From: Tyto alba
Lineage: Eukaryota > Chordata > Aves > Strigiformes > Tytonidae
Assembly (NCBI RefSeq): GCF_018691265.1
Contig: NW_024881316.1
Coordinates: 8,988,819 to 9,052,818 of the forward strand
Reading direction: 5' to 3'
DNA length: 64,000 nt
Position numbers and translations under genes: made by a program. Under the pieces are notes generated by a model, which saw nothing but the letters and a program-made list of their open reading frames with translations, did not search any database and was not told the DNA's origin. Shown here piece by piece: positions 37,754-50,110 of this stretch (its first letter is position 1; every line of letters begins with the position of its first letter).

Positions 37754-40700
37754 AATATTTTTTTTCTTGCAGGAAGAACAATCCTAACTCTAAAATGTTG
37801 AAACACATTTTTCCCATAGTTTATATCTAACTGGAATGTAAAATGTACTAGATATTTGTGCAAGAAAGAATCCATACAAATTCAAAAGAAGCATGAATAT
37901 GAATGTAAATGCACACTGAGACTCCATAAACATGCACACACACACTTCAGTGTATGTAGTCAAAAATTCTGTAAAGCACTTGGGCAGATTCTGACTACTA
38001 TAAGTGATCATTAATTAAAAAAATAACAGTAATTTGCAAAAGTACTTTTTGCAATTTTTTGGTGCCATTTTATGGCCTCAAGAAAGTCACTAAAGTTCTC
38101 CTTACATCAGTGAATCAATATGTGAAACGGATAGAGTACCCATTCCCTCAGTGAAAAGCAGAAGATGCATTAATTAAATGTGAACAAAAGGAGCTAGCTT
38201 GCTCACATGGACAAATACGGAATGTGAGTCACTGTATATGCTTGAAATCATGCAAGTATTTTCACATTTGTAGGCACAGAATGCCATATTTATTATCAGT
38301 GCTGGGAACATTTATGCTTTATCATAAAATAATGTGAAGCCAAGTTGTATATGTTCAACAATTTAGAACCATCTGTTGTGGAGAAAAAAGGTAGCTACCG
38401 AGTCAGCCTGAGGTCAGAGATAAAGTATAACTTGAAGGGCAGCAGGCAAAAAGAGGCTTTTTCTGTTGAGGTTAAATTACCAGTAAGGTAAACCACCCAT
38501 GAGGCATCCAGCTAGGAGGTGACTAACACAAGCTTCAAGGTGAAACACCTTCCTCCACACTTACTGAACTGTTATTTATATTGTTGTAGCCACCCTAAAA
38601 CTTTAATCAGCATTTATAAGGAAAATATGTTAAAAAATCATATAGATGACAAAACAGCGGTTTACTTTTTAAAGAATACCTTATAAATAATTTAATGGTT
38701 TACTTTGATAGAATATTTTGAAACCTATTTACTTAAGATATTAAGCAGAAAATACACATAACCTTATGAAAATACATTTGAAATATTGATATTTCAATTA
38801 TTTAAATTAAATTATTATTTTCTGTATGCTGACATATTAAACACATGATAATATATAAAATAGGATATAATACCTTTCTATTTGTGAATACAAACTCTTA
38901 AAGTTATTATCTTACATTTCCTTTGAGGGTGTTCTTCGCAAACAATTTTCTCTTTCTTGATTGATTCTGGGTTTTGTTGGTATTTCCCTCAAGAACTGTC
39001 TGTATATTAACAGTCAGAAATTTAGAAAATGTTTTCCTGTTCTACTTGTCTTAATGCCTCTTTACCATATTGTGCTACAACAAACATATAGCCTGTTAAA
39101 TTCTTCTTTTGATCTTTTACGCTAACTAAAATGGGTACTGAAATAGCAATTCCATTTGTATATCTGTGATCTTAAATTTTTGTCTATCCAATTAGTGCTG
39201 ACTTTGCCTTTACATTTTTATTAAGATTGCATCATCTTGTTCTGTGATCAAATCTGACACTAAAATGTTTCAACCTAAATACTTAGCCCTTTTTTTTTCA
39301 GATTTTGAATGAAAAATCTTCAAGAATGAAATCTTCCCAAAAAGAGATGTAATTCATTCCTCTTTAATGTGATGGTTTTGCAGAAGCTTTATTCACCTCA
39401 CATTCATACTGCTGATGTTGTTTGAATTGTTACTTTAAATAACAGCACCCAGAATAACAGATGAGAGTGTTTTTACATTGTTATAAATCACAATAAAAAT
39501 TGTTCAGTCCCTTGCATCAATGCTGTGTTTACAGTCATTATAAACACCAAGCAAAAACAAAATTGCAATGAGAAGTCCATTCTTTTCATACGTGCATGTT
39601 CTATGCATATCTCAGACACATTAATTCTTATTTAATGTGCCTAATTTCCAAGGATATTCAGCTAAGTTCTCTGTTAAACAGGATATAGGACAGAGGAGTT
39701 TTATTTTTGCACAGACACTTTTAATCTTGCTTATTCAGAAAAGTTTTTAAAGTGCGTACATTGCAAGTAGATTTAAAGTATCTGAACTGTAATTACTGTC
39801 ATTAGTTCTGTACCATCTGCATCTTTCAGGAACCAGCAGATTGAACTAATCACCAATAATTGTTTTCAAGATGTTTAGCACATCTTAAATTTAAACATCA
39901 AAACAAAAGCTTATATTTGGCATTGATTTCTGCCAAAGTCTTCTTTTTCCAACATCCTATGTCTACACTAGTTTGATGTGCTGGATTAAGCCCTACATGA
40001 GCTTTTCTCCTAGCTAAAGTCTGATACATAGTTTTGGAAAGTGTTTAATAGTTTCTGGTTTATATTTTCCCCTTAGTAGCCCACATTACAGAGCCATCAT
40101 ATATCATTGCAGGAGATCAGAACCCTTGCTGGGACCATAACATGGAAAATTAATTACTTTCCAATACAAACACAGTGATTCCTACTTAAATCACCTCTTG
40201 GAGTCACTGAAGAAATGGTTGGGGAAAGTTTTATCTGTGTAAATCTATCACACCTGACACAAAAACAACAGACCATTTCAGATTTAATAGAAGTTAACGC
40301 AGTGATCTGACTAAGATAAAATATTTTTAGCTGATGTATAGATATGCATTTTTAATAATTTTACTCTTTACTTTGCCTAACAGCCTCTTTACATTTTAAG
40401 AATCCTAAAAGTATTTGATAATCCTCATGTGAAAATGGCTATAACATTATACTTTCTTTCAAATACAAAGACACTTAATTCATATATTCAATACTTCCAT
40501 ATAAAGCCACCAAAAAGAAAATGGTTTAATGAAACTGAGTTTTAAAATAATGTTTATAAAATAAAAATTAATAATATTTTCTCCAGGCTTCTTATTATTT
40601 TCTTCCTTTCCTTTTTGGCTATTAAACTTTGATCCTACAGGCTGCACTTTGCATGTAATACAGGTACATATGTAGAGCTGCTTGAAAGAGACTTTAGACT

Positions 40701-41586
40701 CTAAAATCCTTAGGGCAAATGTATTATGCCACCAGTTTTATTTCCTAACCTCAACATAATGTACTGATATATGCCCTCAGGGTCTTAGTGATATTGTGAA
40801 ATCATGCCCCACATTCTGTTGATAGGGAGTAGATATGAGAAGGTTCTGTCCCATTCAGCTCTTCAGTTTTATAGCATGGTTAAGACACAGAATAGTTTGA
40901 ATTATTAAATAGGAAAGATAAACCCATGATACACAAGGGAGTTACCTCAGATACTTATGAAATATCCTATCAAAGCAAAATCTGAACTGTTCAGACCTGT
41001 TCGTTCTTGCTGTCTTACACACACAAGTTGTTTCTATTCCGAATCTCATACTTTTTGTATTCACAGCTCCTTCATCTGGTGAACAACAGACTCAGAGCCT
41101 TAATTTGACTTTAACAAAGAAATAGTCCCAACTCAGTATATGTTCCACAGTATTGACGCCAACATCTAAATTATTAGTCATAGGGTAATTAACTAATAAC
41201 TCTCTACCTCCTGAATCAGCACTAGCATTTTATTTCTGATCGGGAAAGCATTTCTGAAGCAAATAACTTAGTCATTTTTTGATGACAGATCATTGCTTTG
41301 TGTCATGCAATGGTTTTGGACAACATTAAATAAATTAATCTTAGATCAAGTGAAATGGAGTGATGAAGCACTCCAAGAGATCACCTAGTATTCATCAGCT
41401 ATTAACCTGTGTTCAGGTCATGGAATCAGACTAGAACTAGGTGACCCTGTCCTTCCAAAGATATATGGTCCCCAACACCAATTTTGTCGCTCTCTTAGAT
41501 CCACTCCTATCGTACCACACTAATGATTATAAGCATGGATCATTCCATAAACATATGTCAGGCACAATTCTTTTTTTTTGGTTCTG
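37754..41586. other. Non-coding AT-rich sequence
   Basis: No repeat family or exon is recognised. A short CA tract lies at about 37933-37946. Confidence 0.5.
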
Positions 41587-41606
41587 TTTTTTTTTTTTTT
41601 TTTTTT
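41587..41606 (+). repeat. T20 run bordering the CR1 3' end
   Basis: T20, then CTCTTTTT, then the start of the reverse-complemented CR1 3' end at about 41618. On the minus strand this reads as an A-rich tract directly after the CR1 terminus. Confidence 0.9.
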
Positions 41607-42276
41607 CTCTTTTTAATGGAATCACAGAATCATTTTGGTTGGTAGGGGCCTCTACAGGTGATCTAGTCCAACCCCCTCTGCTCAAAGCAGGGTCAGCTAC
41701 AACAGGTTGCTCGTGTTCATGTCCAGTCACATACTGAATTATCTCCACGGACAGGCATTTCACAAACTCTTTGGGCAATCTGTGTCAATGTGTAACCACT
41801 CTCAGAGGAAAAGAGTGTTTTCTTGTGTTCAGATGGATTTTAATGATTTTCCATTGCCTCTTGTCCTGTCACTGGCACTCTCTTTTACATTCCCTCCCAC
41901 CAGACATTTATACACACTGATAAGATCCTCCTGAGCCTTCTCTTCTCTTCTCTGGACTGAACAGTCCCAGATCTCAGCTTTCCCTCATGTGTCGGGTGCT
42001 CCAGTCCATTAACCTCATTTGTGGCCCTTCACTAGACTCACTCATCAGTCCATATCTTTCTTGCACTGGAGTGACCAGAACTGGATACAACAGTCCAGAT
42101 GTCATCTCACCAGGACTGAGAAGGGAAGGATCACCCTGCTAGAACAGTTGGCAACGCTCTTCCTAATACAGTGCAGGATGCTGTTGGCTGCCGTTGCTAT
42201 GATAATGCACTACTGACTCATGGTCAGTTTGGGCCTTCTTTGCCAAGCTGTTTTCCAGCTAGCTGACAACCAGCAT

Positions 42277-42490
42277 TTACTGGTGCCTACAGTTACCCCT
42301 CATGTGCAGGACTTTGCATTTCCATCTGTTGAATTTCATGAGATTCATCTCGGCCCAGTTCTCTAGCCTTTTGAAGTTCCTCTGAATTGTCACACATCTC
42401 AGCCACTCCTCCCAGTTTTGAAACATCTGTGAACTTGCTGAGGGTGTACGCTGTCCAAACATCCAGGTCATGAATGGACTTGTTAAACAA
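42277..42490 (-). pseudogene. CR1 reverse-transcriptase fragment (catalytic FADD region)
   Basis: Two overlapping minus frames share one ancestral reading interrupted by a frameshift. The first carries LSKFTDVSKLGG; its F-T-D-V replaces the F-A-D-D catalytic box (Asp codon 42425-42427, Val codon 42422-42424). The second carries LENWAEMNLMKFNRWKCKVL, matching the conserved LE.WAERNLMKFNKGKCKVLH stretch of CR1. Confidence 0.85.
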
Positions 42491-42659
42491 TAATGGCCTC
42501 AGTATTGATGCCTGGGTACACCACTAGTGGCTGGCTTCCGAGTGGACTTGATTCCACTGGTCAGTACACTCAGCCAGTTTTCTGTCCAACTCACTGTGCA
42601 CATACTTAACCTATACTTTGTCTGCTTGGCTATGAAGATATTATGACAGTGTTAAAAGC

Positions 42660-42929
42660 CTAACTAAAGTCAAGATAATCAATATCCACTGCTTTCCACT
42701 CATCCACCAAGGTCGTCACATCATTGTAAAAGGCTCTCAGGTTGGTTAAGCTTGATTTATCATTTGTAAATACATTCTGACTACTTCTGATCTTCTTTCT
42801 GTCCTTTATGTGTTTGGAAATGTTTTCCTGGAGGATTTTCTTCATCAGCTTCCCAGAGACAGGTGAAGCTATCCAGCCTGTAGTTCCCCCAATTCTTGAT
42901 AACAGTGCCATTTGTTTTCTTCCAGTCAT
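42660..42929 (-). pseudogene. CR1 reverse-transcriptase fragment (fingers/palm part)
   Basis: An 89-codon open remnant of CR1 ORF2. From about residue 20 it reads IASPVSGKLMKKILQENISK, then a degraded GFTKGKS block (NVFTNDKSS), SLTNLRAFYNDVTTLVDEW and the first catalytic box YLDFS. The stop codon directly after YLDFS is a point change of the conserved Lys codon to TAG. It is neutrally decaying LINE sequence, not a host gene. Confidence 0.85.
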
Positions 42930-43300
42930 TTGAGCCAGTTGTTACAGCTGTTCAAAGTTAATCAAGTGGCCTCACAGTAACATTGGCCACCTCTCTTAGC
43001 AGTCATGAGTACAACACATCAAGCTTCCATGGACTTACTTATATATGTTGAAGGGCTCTCTATCTTGGTCATACTCTGTCATGGATAGGTCTTCCTAATT
43101 CCAGATCTCTCTTTGGTCTCAGGGGCCTGAGATACCTGAAGGGCAGTTTCATTGATAAAGACTGAGGCAAATGAGACGTTGAGAACGTCAACCTTTCCCC
43201 TGTCATTTGTCACCAATTCCTCTGCCCTGTTCAGAAACAGGCTCACTTTTCCCCTAGTCTTCTTGTTGCTGTTTAAGTATTTGTAGTATTTTCTGAGTCC

Positions 43301-46300
43301 TTTTCATTTATGAAACTTTGTTTGTCATACAAGCAAGTAATTTTAAATCTTTTTTTTGGGTGGTTGTTTGGTTGGTTTCTAACAGGTACAGACCCTCTTA
43401 AGAAAAAGGCATTTCTTGTTTTCCAACATCTCAAAAGTTATTGCAGTGAACTGTTGCATTATGCTGAATCTGTTGTGAAGACATTTAGCAATTTGTTTGT
43501 ACCTGAGTAGTGGTATACTGTTTTCATTTGAATGTTAATTCAACTGAATCATCTTGGAGACATAGGACCAGTTAAATTAAATAGAACACATTCCGAGTTT
43601 TGTTTTTAATAAGTTTTATTCTTCAACCATGTAAACTCAGCAGTGGACTATTTATTTATTGTTTTCTTTCATTGGTTTGATTTTAAAGATTTTATCATGC
43701 TTGTTATGTTTATCAGATTTTTTTTTTTTCCAGTAGAAAACTTGCACGATTTGCTTCCAAGGGACAATGGTTACTTAAAGAGCAGAACATGAAACAAGAC
43801 AAAAGCAGATACTGATGTCTATCAGCTTGGTTCCTTAAGATTGATGAACACAAAATTACATATTCTGAGTGTGTCTTTTAACTATATTTAGTAATATATA
43901 AAGATAGCATTTCATATATATGTGCACACACAATAGCTCTTGAATTGTAGAAAAATATGCAGATAAGCTTTGAAGCATACTCAGGGCTAAGCCTAGGATC
44001 TTTCCAATTTTTAATTGGTAATGAAATCTAGAACCCTAAAAGTGAAAGGAGACTGGAAATGTGGTTTTGTGTTGTAAAGTTACTGCATACAAAGCCTCAG
44101 ACCTTAGCTCTGAAAGCTCTATTCTTAAATTTACAGATTCAGAAAATCAGCAAAGGTTGTCTTTAGCAGGCAGAGAGATATAAACATCAGTCAAGGCATT
44201 TTATCTAAAATATATATTCTTAGCAAGCAGTTCAAGTTTGCAGATCAATAAACAGAATTAGGATGTCACCTGATCACAAAATTATAATAAAATGAAAACG
44301 TGATGTATATAGTTTTATGAGGATTTTTCATTTTTATGCATGTTATACCATCTGTATTACTCCTAACGCTCTAAGACTATATTTTTTGAAGATATAAATT
44401 TTATTTTCTTTCACTTAGGAACACTACAATGTGATGTTCATTGCACACTGGGGACCTCAAAAAGAAATAGTACTTTATTGTATCCATATGGATTCCTTGT
44501 AGTACTCACAGGTAAAACCTGTTGAAATAACATCTTTATTATATAGGAATTTATTCTTCTTTTCCAGTGAGCTTCAAAATAGAAAGATAAACTTCATTCA
44601 CAGAATTTTCAAGCAAGAGAATGCTACTGTACTTAAGCCATCCCTACCCTGTAGCACTTAAGCCATTGACAATTTTCACTTTGTTTTGTAAAGACCGGTT
44701 GTCTTTACAACATAAAACTTAGAAGTAAATATTAGTCCACACCTGGTATGAGCAAATGTTTTGAATTTAGAAGTAGCTCATAACAATATATGCCATCTTT
44801 TCCATTTCTGTTAGTTGTAGCATGAATATCCTCTCATCCTACATCTATTTACTGAACAATTTACAATCTTGCTTTTCCTTTCAAAGAACACATACAATAT
44901 TGGGGATATATTACATGTATTGTCCTGTATCATGTGCATTGTCGGAGGATTTGAAGACAACAAATATAAGCACATGCTGATTCACAGATGAGGAATATTT
45001 CATACCTGAAAAGCTTTAGGATGGAAAACAATATATTGAAATACTAAGGCTTTTCAGTTCCAAAGTAACTGCATATTATATGAATGCTTTGAAATCCTTA
45101 TCTATGAATTTTAGTGAGAAAGCATCACAATTTCAGGGGTCATATATTTTTTCCAGTAGGAAAAATATCCTAACATACACACAAAAACACTTGGGACACA
45201 ATAATTATAAGTATAGTTCAGCTGTATAACTAGAGAGAAATAAAACAACTAAAGAATTCCTCCAGGCTAATACTTCAATATTTTGCCCTCCAACTTAGCT
45301 GCACTGTGACTGCAATCAATCTCCAGTACTGTAGTTTGCAGAATTATTTTTAATTAGATAAATAGGTAGGATCTCTACAGCATTTTTTATTCATATTAGG
45401 AGAAACTAAGCCAGACTTAAAGAAGTATATATTTCAGATCTGTTCAAACTAAATGGAAAGATAGTTGTCAACTGTGGAATATATGAAGTCAGCACTTGCT
45501 CTTTGATTATTGGAATAGGTCATAAAAAGAGTAAATAAAGGCATTATTTCTCTTAATAAAGATGACATATTGTTCTTAACATTACATTTATTTAACATTA
45601 CATACAATTACATTATTTCTGTTTATATGTACATTTGGATGGAATTCCTTAGATAAAAAAAAAAAATCCTGCAGGAAGAATGTATTATCAATGCCCACGC
45701 AAATTAATCTATGCAGGGGAATTTAGGTAATCACTTTGACAGCTTGAATTTGACAATCTTCTAATGAATAAGCAGTAATAGTAATATGTGACTTTGGTAA
45801 TCAGACACAGAACAGAAGATCATAAAACTCCAAGACCTTAGATCAAATTTTCTTGAAGAATTGATGCTAGAATATATTTGTGCAGCCCTTTATCAAGCAA
45901 CCTGTCTTTACAAAATGAAGTGAAAAGTGTCAATGGCTTAATCAGGAAATTATATGACTAAAAGACTACCTTTCATCCCAAACAGAATACTACACCAAGT
46001 TTCCTCAGGTCTTTGTTTATTTCTAGATTCACTATATACTTGTGGATGTGGCCAAAAAAAAGCTTCGAAACATCTGAAATTGTAGGAAAATCTGTATAGA
46101 TTCCTAACTGAAGAAGACTCAAACTATCTTTTAGAAATATAAATTGGACCAAAAAAAGCCTAGTAATAATTTCTCATTGTTTGCCATATTGTCATTCTTG
46201 TACAGATGAGGAATATGATAAATAAATATTTTGTATTGCATGTTGACTCAACAAACTAAATCAGAAAAAGGAATTGCCCTTTCTCTTAGGTCATTATTGG

Positions 46301-46932
46301 CTTTAATAGGGTTACTAGGGGATCTGGAGATGGCATCAGACTATATGACTTATTAAGGTCTTATGCTTGCTTTGCATCAACACGTTAGGTCAGAAGCTGA
46401 CAAATGTGGGGTTTCCCATCAGTCACACTGTCCCTGGCAAAACCATTGTTCAAGGTGTTCACTGGTAGTTATCAAAGGCTTCTAAATCATCTTGTGCCAA
46501 GATAAAGAAAATTCACTATTAATGATAACTGTATTGCAGTATTAATTTTATATATAAGGTAGCAGCAAATCATCAGTTGAAAATATCAGGATAAACTGTG
46601 GGGTGTTTCAATAAATAGCTATTCTGGACCAGGGAAAAAATTAAGTTACAACTAGTAAGTGTAGTCAGATATTCCTAGTTTTATATGAATTAACCTATTA
46701 TATGTGTATTACAGTAATGAAAATGTTCACTTTCATCTGTAAAAGACTGAATCCTCATTAAAGGTTTGACTCAACTGCTTTTTGTTGTTGCTGCTGGTTT
46801 TTCTGTTAAAAAGAGCACTCAGGTCTTTGAAATTTCAATTTATTTTCTTTTAATAAACTGATTTTATTGGCCTCAGTCTGGAATGAAGTGACAGATGCTT
46901 TAACACTGGAACCTTAAATAGCATAATAGAAG
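43301..46932. other. Non-coding AT-rich sequence
   Basis: No repeat, exon or RNA gene is recognised apart from short T-runs (for example near 43719-43730). Confidence 0.5.
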
Positions 46933-47043
46933 GGGCTTTGATCAACCTGATCTATTGGAAGGTGTCCCTGTCCATGGCAAGGGAATTGGAACTAGATGGT
47001 CTTTAAGATCCCTTCCAACCCAAGCCATTCTATGATTCTATGG
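46933..47043 (+). mobile_element. CR1 LINE 3' end, relatively young-looking
   Basis: It runs from GGCTTTGATCAACCTGATCT through GGTGTCCCTGTCCATGGCA and GGAACTAGATGGTCTTTAAG to CCCTTCCAACCCAAGCCATT and ATTCTATGATTCTATGG. The last ~110 bases of an avian CR1 are nearly intact, including one and a half terminal ATTCTATG octamers. Confidence 0.93.
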
Positions 47044-49257
47044 TAATTAGAGCAGGGATTCACATCTGACGTTCTTTCTTTTACTCCTTTAAAAATATTT
47101 CTAAAATTTTATAATTTAGGACCATTTTGTGTCTTCTAGACTTCATTTTTATTTTTAATTATAAATATTTATAAAAAAAGAAGAGGCAATAGAAGCTCAC
47201 AGAAATGCAGAGGAGAATGTTTTGAAATTCATGGTTAGTTGGCATGGTAGGACATAATGGAGCTGTTACTGCTGCTCATGTCAATGCGTACTCAGAATGT
47301 AATCCATGGATTACAGACACAATGGACCATAGCAGATCCTGCTGTATGAATGGCTGCTGATATAAATAAAAACCTATAATTCTTCATATAATTATTTTGT
47401 CTAAATTTAGAATATGAACTGCTGACACTATCAAAGGTACTTTTGGTTGGGTATCAGAGTAGAAGATGTTACAGGATTTAACAAGTGTTAGCATTAATTG
47501 ACTATTATGTCTGTCAAGCAAATAAACTCTGACATAATCAAATTAAACAGGGCACTAGAATGAGAACTGATTTGAATGCAACCATAAGAAACTGTAGCTA
47601 GCATGTGGTTATTTATAAAGAGACTTTTGTATTAATTTTCTTCATGAACTCTCATATGAGGTTATGTTTCATTGTACTTGCTTTTAACCTGAGTTTTGGA
47701 TACTTTGTGTGCAGTAAATTTAAGAAAGAGCTTTCTGAAAAAACAATTATTTTTTTCCTAAAACTGTTCTAAAATGCCTTCATTTTGCTATTTTATTTTT
47801 GATGGTAGTTTTACAGTGATAAATTAAATTGTTACAGGAGTGTTTCTGTGTGTGCAAAAGGCCATTTCTTTTACTATAGTGTGGGATTTTAATTTTTTAC
47901 TTTTAAATAAGTAATTTATTTTTAAAATTATTTTTTGCTAAGACGTAGGTAATTTTTTTTTTTTTTTGCCAGATATATATTTTGAGGAACAGATTTTTTT
48001 TTTTTTAGGTTGAGAAAAAAATGAAAACAAAATGTTAGTAACCTTATAACTGCATTTCTGCAGTATAGAAACATTTACCTTAGTGCTAGCTTCAGCAGTA
48101 AAACTTTGGTCAATTGGGCCAACAGAGAAAGTTACAGAGAATATCTGACTTCCTGCCATAAAACTCAGCGTGTAACAATAAATGCCAATAATAGTTGTTA
48201 TTGTTCACTGAAAAGACAGAAAATTATGCTTACTAAAGGGGATCTTGAGGAATAAGGATACTAGTGGGTTAGCAAATGAAAACTTGTGAAGTAAGCCATT
48301 GAAAAGGTCAAAATAGAAAGGAGTTCTCAGCGCAGTGTTAGAGGGTCTTTACCATTCTCACAGACAGGTATTTTCTATTTCATTCTTCCTATAATATAAC
48401 ATGGATTTATGAAACTCATTGACAATAAATTTGATTTTGGTAATTCATAGTCCTTAGAGTACTAAGCTGCAGAATATTAAATAAAAGCAGTTAATCTATT
48501 TAAATTAATATGAAAATGAAACAACATACTCCTTTAATTACACTCTATTCGTTAAGAAAAGGCTTTGTAGTTGGATACAGTTATTACAATAACATCATAA
48601 TTTTTCTCCTTGTGTAGGTTACTAAGTTACAGGTGGGAACTTTTATGGCCTCCATTATACAGATTTTGTGCAAATAGAACATCTATCATCTTTAATGGTA
48701 ATGTGTACAGTTTTAACAGAGACAGGATGAAGAAAAACAAAAACAAAAACAAGAAAAAAAAATAAATTTTGGCCTCAGATGAAGTTCTTGGGTAGTCTGT
48801 GTAGCACTAGTCATTAACAGAAGTACTGGTTCTGAAACACTATGTTTGAGGAATCTGAGACTCAAGTATTAATGTTTTTCATTAACTGCATAACGATTCA
48901 ACTTTGGGAAAGCCTCTGAAACAAATAGTACATGCTGAACATGCCCTGGAATTTACTGGGTACATTAGCATAGCCATTCTTGTCTCTGAGGAGCATTATT
49001 CATTCTCATTAATGACATGCCCAACTGCCCTTTCTGTCTTTGCAGGGTCACTTCCATTTAATTCCTGCCCTGTGATTTAATTCTGACAGAATGCCATGCA
49101 CTGGATTACAATATTGACCACTACAAGAGCTCCATTTCTCATTAATCTTTGTTGTGAAGCACATGGACTTTTACAAACACTAGTCACATAGGGTCTGATT
49201 CACCAATGTTCAGTGGTTTCTGCTGTTAGTTATGCAAGTACAAAAGTAATATTTAAA
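47044..49257. other. Non-coding AT-rich sequence
   Basis: A T15 run lies at 47953-47967 and a T-rich patch at about 47994-48006. A less AT-rich stretch at about 48960-49200 has no recognised identity. Confidence 0.5.
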
Positions 49258-49741
49258 TTGGGTCCATAAGTGTAAAAACGTTAATTTTCTTCACAGTAGC
49301 TTGTATGGTGCTATGTCTTGGATTTGTGACCAGTGTTGATAACACACCCATTTTCAGTTATTGCTAGACAGTGCTTGGACACTGACCCCAGCTGACCAGA
49401 GGCATCTCCCAGACAGTATGATGTCATTCTCAGCAGTAAAACACATTTGGAGAGGGACAATCAGTTATGGCATTTGTCTTCCCAAGTAACTGTCACACGT
49501 GATGGAGCCCTGCTTTCTTGGGGATGACTGAATGTCTGCCTGCTGATGGGAAGCAGTGAATTAATTCCTTGTTTTGTTTTGCTTGCATGCGCAGTTTTTG
49601 CTTTACATGTTAAACTGTCCTTATCTCAGCCCATAAGTTTTTTTCACTTTTGCCCTTCTGATTCTCTCCTCCATCCTGCTAGGAGAGAGCGAGCGAGTGG
49701 CTGTGTGGGGCTGAGCTGCCTGCCAGGTTTAAACCATAACT
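49258..49741 (+). mobile_element. Old solo LTR of the same avian ERV family, opposite orientation
   Basis: The plus-strand order matches the LTR family. It starts with TTAATTTTCTTCACAGTAGC (49281) and GTGCTATGTCTTGGATTTGT (49309-49328). Next come GTTGATAACACACCCATTTT, CAGCTGACC and a CRE-like TGATGTCATTCTCAG (about 49420). They are followed by GTTAAACTGTCCTTATCTCA (49609), CACTTTTGCCCTTCTGATTC, GAGCGAGCGAGTGGCTGTG and GGTTTAAACCATAAC. The TATA box and the ATTAAA signal are both mutated, and the first ~20 bases are poorly matched. This copy is clearly older than the one at 25015. The 81-codon frame at 49546-49791 is inside it and not a gene. Confidence 0.8.
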
Positions 49742-49959
49742 GTTTAGAATGTGTTTTTTCATTGCTTTGCAATGGGAAAGCCTTTTTTTAATTTTATTTG
49801 CATTTTTTTTTTCACATTTAAGCTTTTTCTGAATCACTGTGTTCTGGTATGAGAGCCTGTGTCAGTGGACTGCACTACTTGTTCCTAGATTTTGTGCATG
49901 GCTGTATTGAAGCACTGTGTTTGAACAGCCTTAAGTTGTCTGATGGCCACCTCTGACTG
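49742..49959. other. Non-coding flank
   Basis: Nothing is recognised between the LTR and a possible CR1 remnant. Confidence 0.4.
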
Positions 49960-50110
49960 TTCTGTCCTCCCTGTTATTTATCACTTCAAAAGCCTTTGTA
50001 CTATTCAGAGATCTTTTAGCTGTCATGTATTTATCTCGATCACTAACAAAATTTTAGTGGAGGATGAGGCCCAGTACTATCTATCCCTTGCAAAACCATC
50101 TGTATGACAA
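49960..50110 (-). mobile_element. Possible old CR1 fragment
   Basis: CCTCCCTGTTATTTATCACTT, then TTTATCTCGATCACTAACAA and GAGGCCCAGTACTATCTATC, resemble the reverse complement of a CR1 region. That region normally reads 'ttatttaccactt', 'ccagatcattaataaaaatgtt' and 'ggcccagtactgatccctg'. Divergence is high, so the call is tentative. Confidence 0.4.

Larger units (their letters stand above)
41618..43300 (-). mobile_element. CR1 LINE copy with broken reverse-transcriptase ORF2
   Basis: The longest CR1 copy in the window. On the minus strand, 43300 to 41618 runs through the reverse-transcriptase domain, the C-terminal part and the 3' end. Three protein matches are visible. At 42660-42929 a frame with SGKLMKKILQENISKHIKD, SLTNLRAFYNDV and VDIDYLDFS stops at TAG, where CR1 has KAFDTV. 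At 42293-42490 a frame contains LSKFTDVSKLGG, where CR1 has LSKFADDTKLGG, so the second catalytic Asp is Val. At 42277-42471 a shifted frame has NWAEMNLMKFN and KCKVLHMRG. It ends with a GGTTGGACTAGATCACC block and ATTCTGTGATTCC. Stops and frameshifts make it inactive, and the 5' part is missing. Confidence 0.92.

Noticed and set aside
48960..49200. Possible ancient amniote SINE ('GGTCTGATTCACCAATG')
   Set aside because: Only a short resemblance to a known old amniote repeat; too little to support a call.
49546..49791. 81-codon plus frame with a hydrophobic start that looks like a signal peptide
   Set aside because: It lies within the 3' half of the old LTR and its flank. The hydrophobicity comes from the T-rich LTR sequence.
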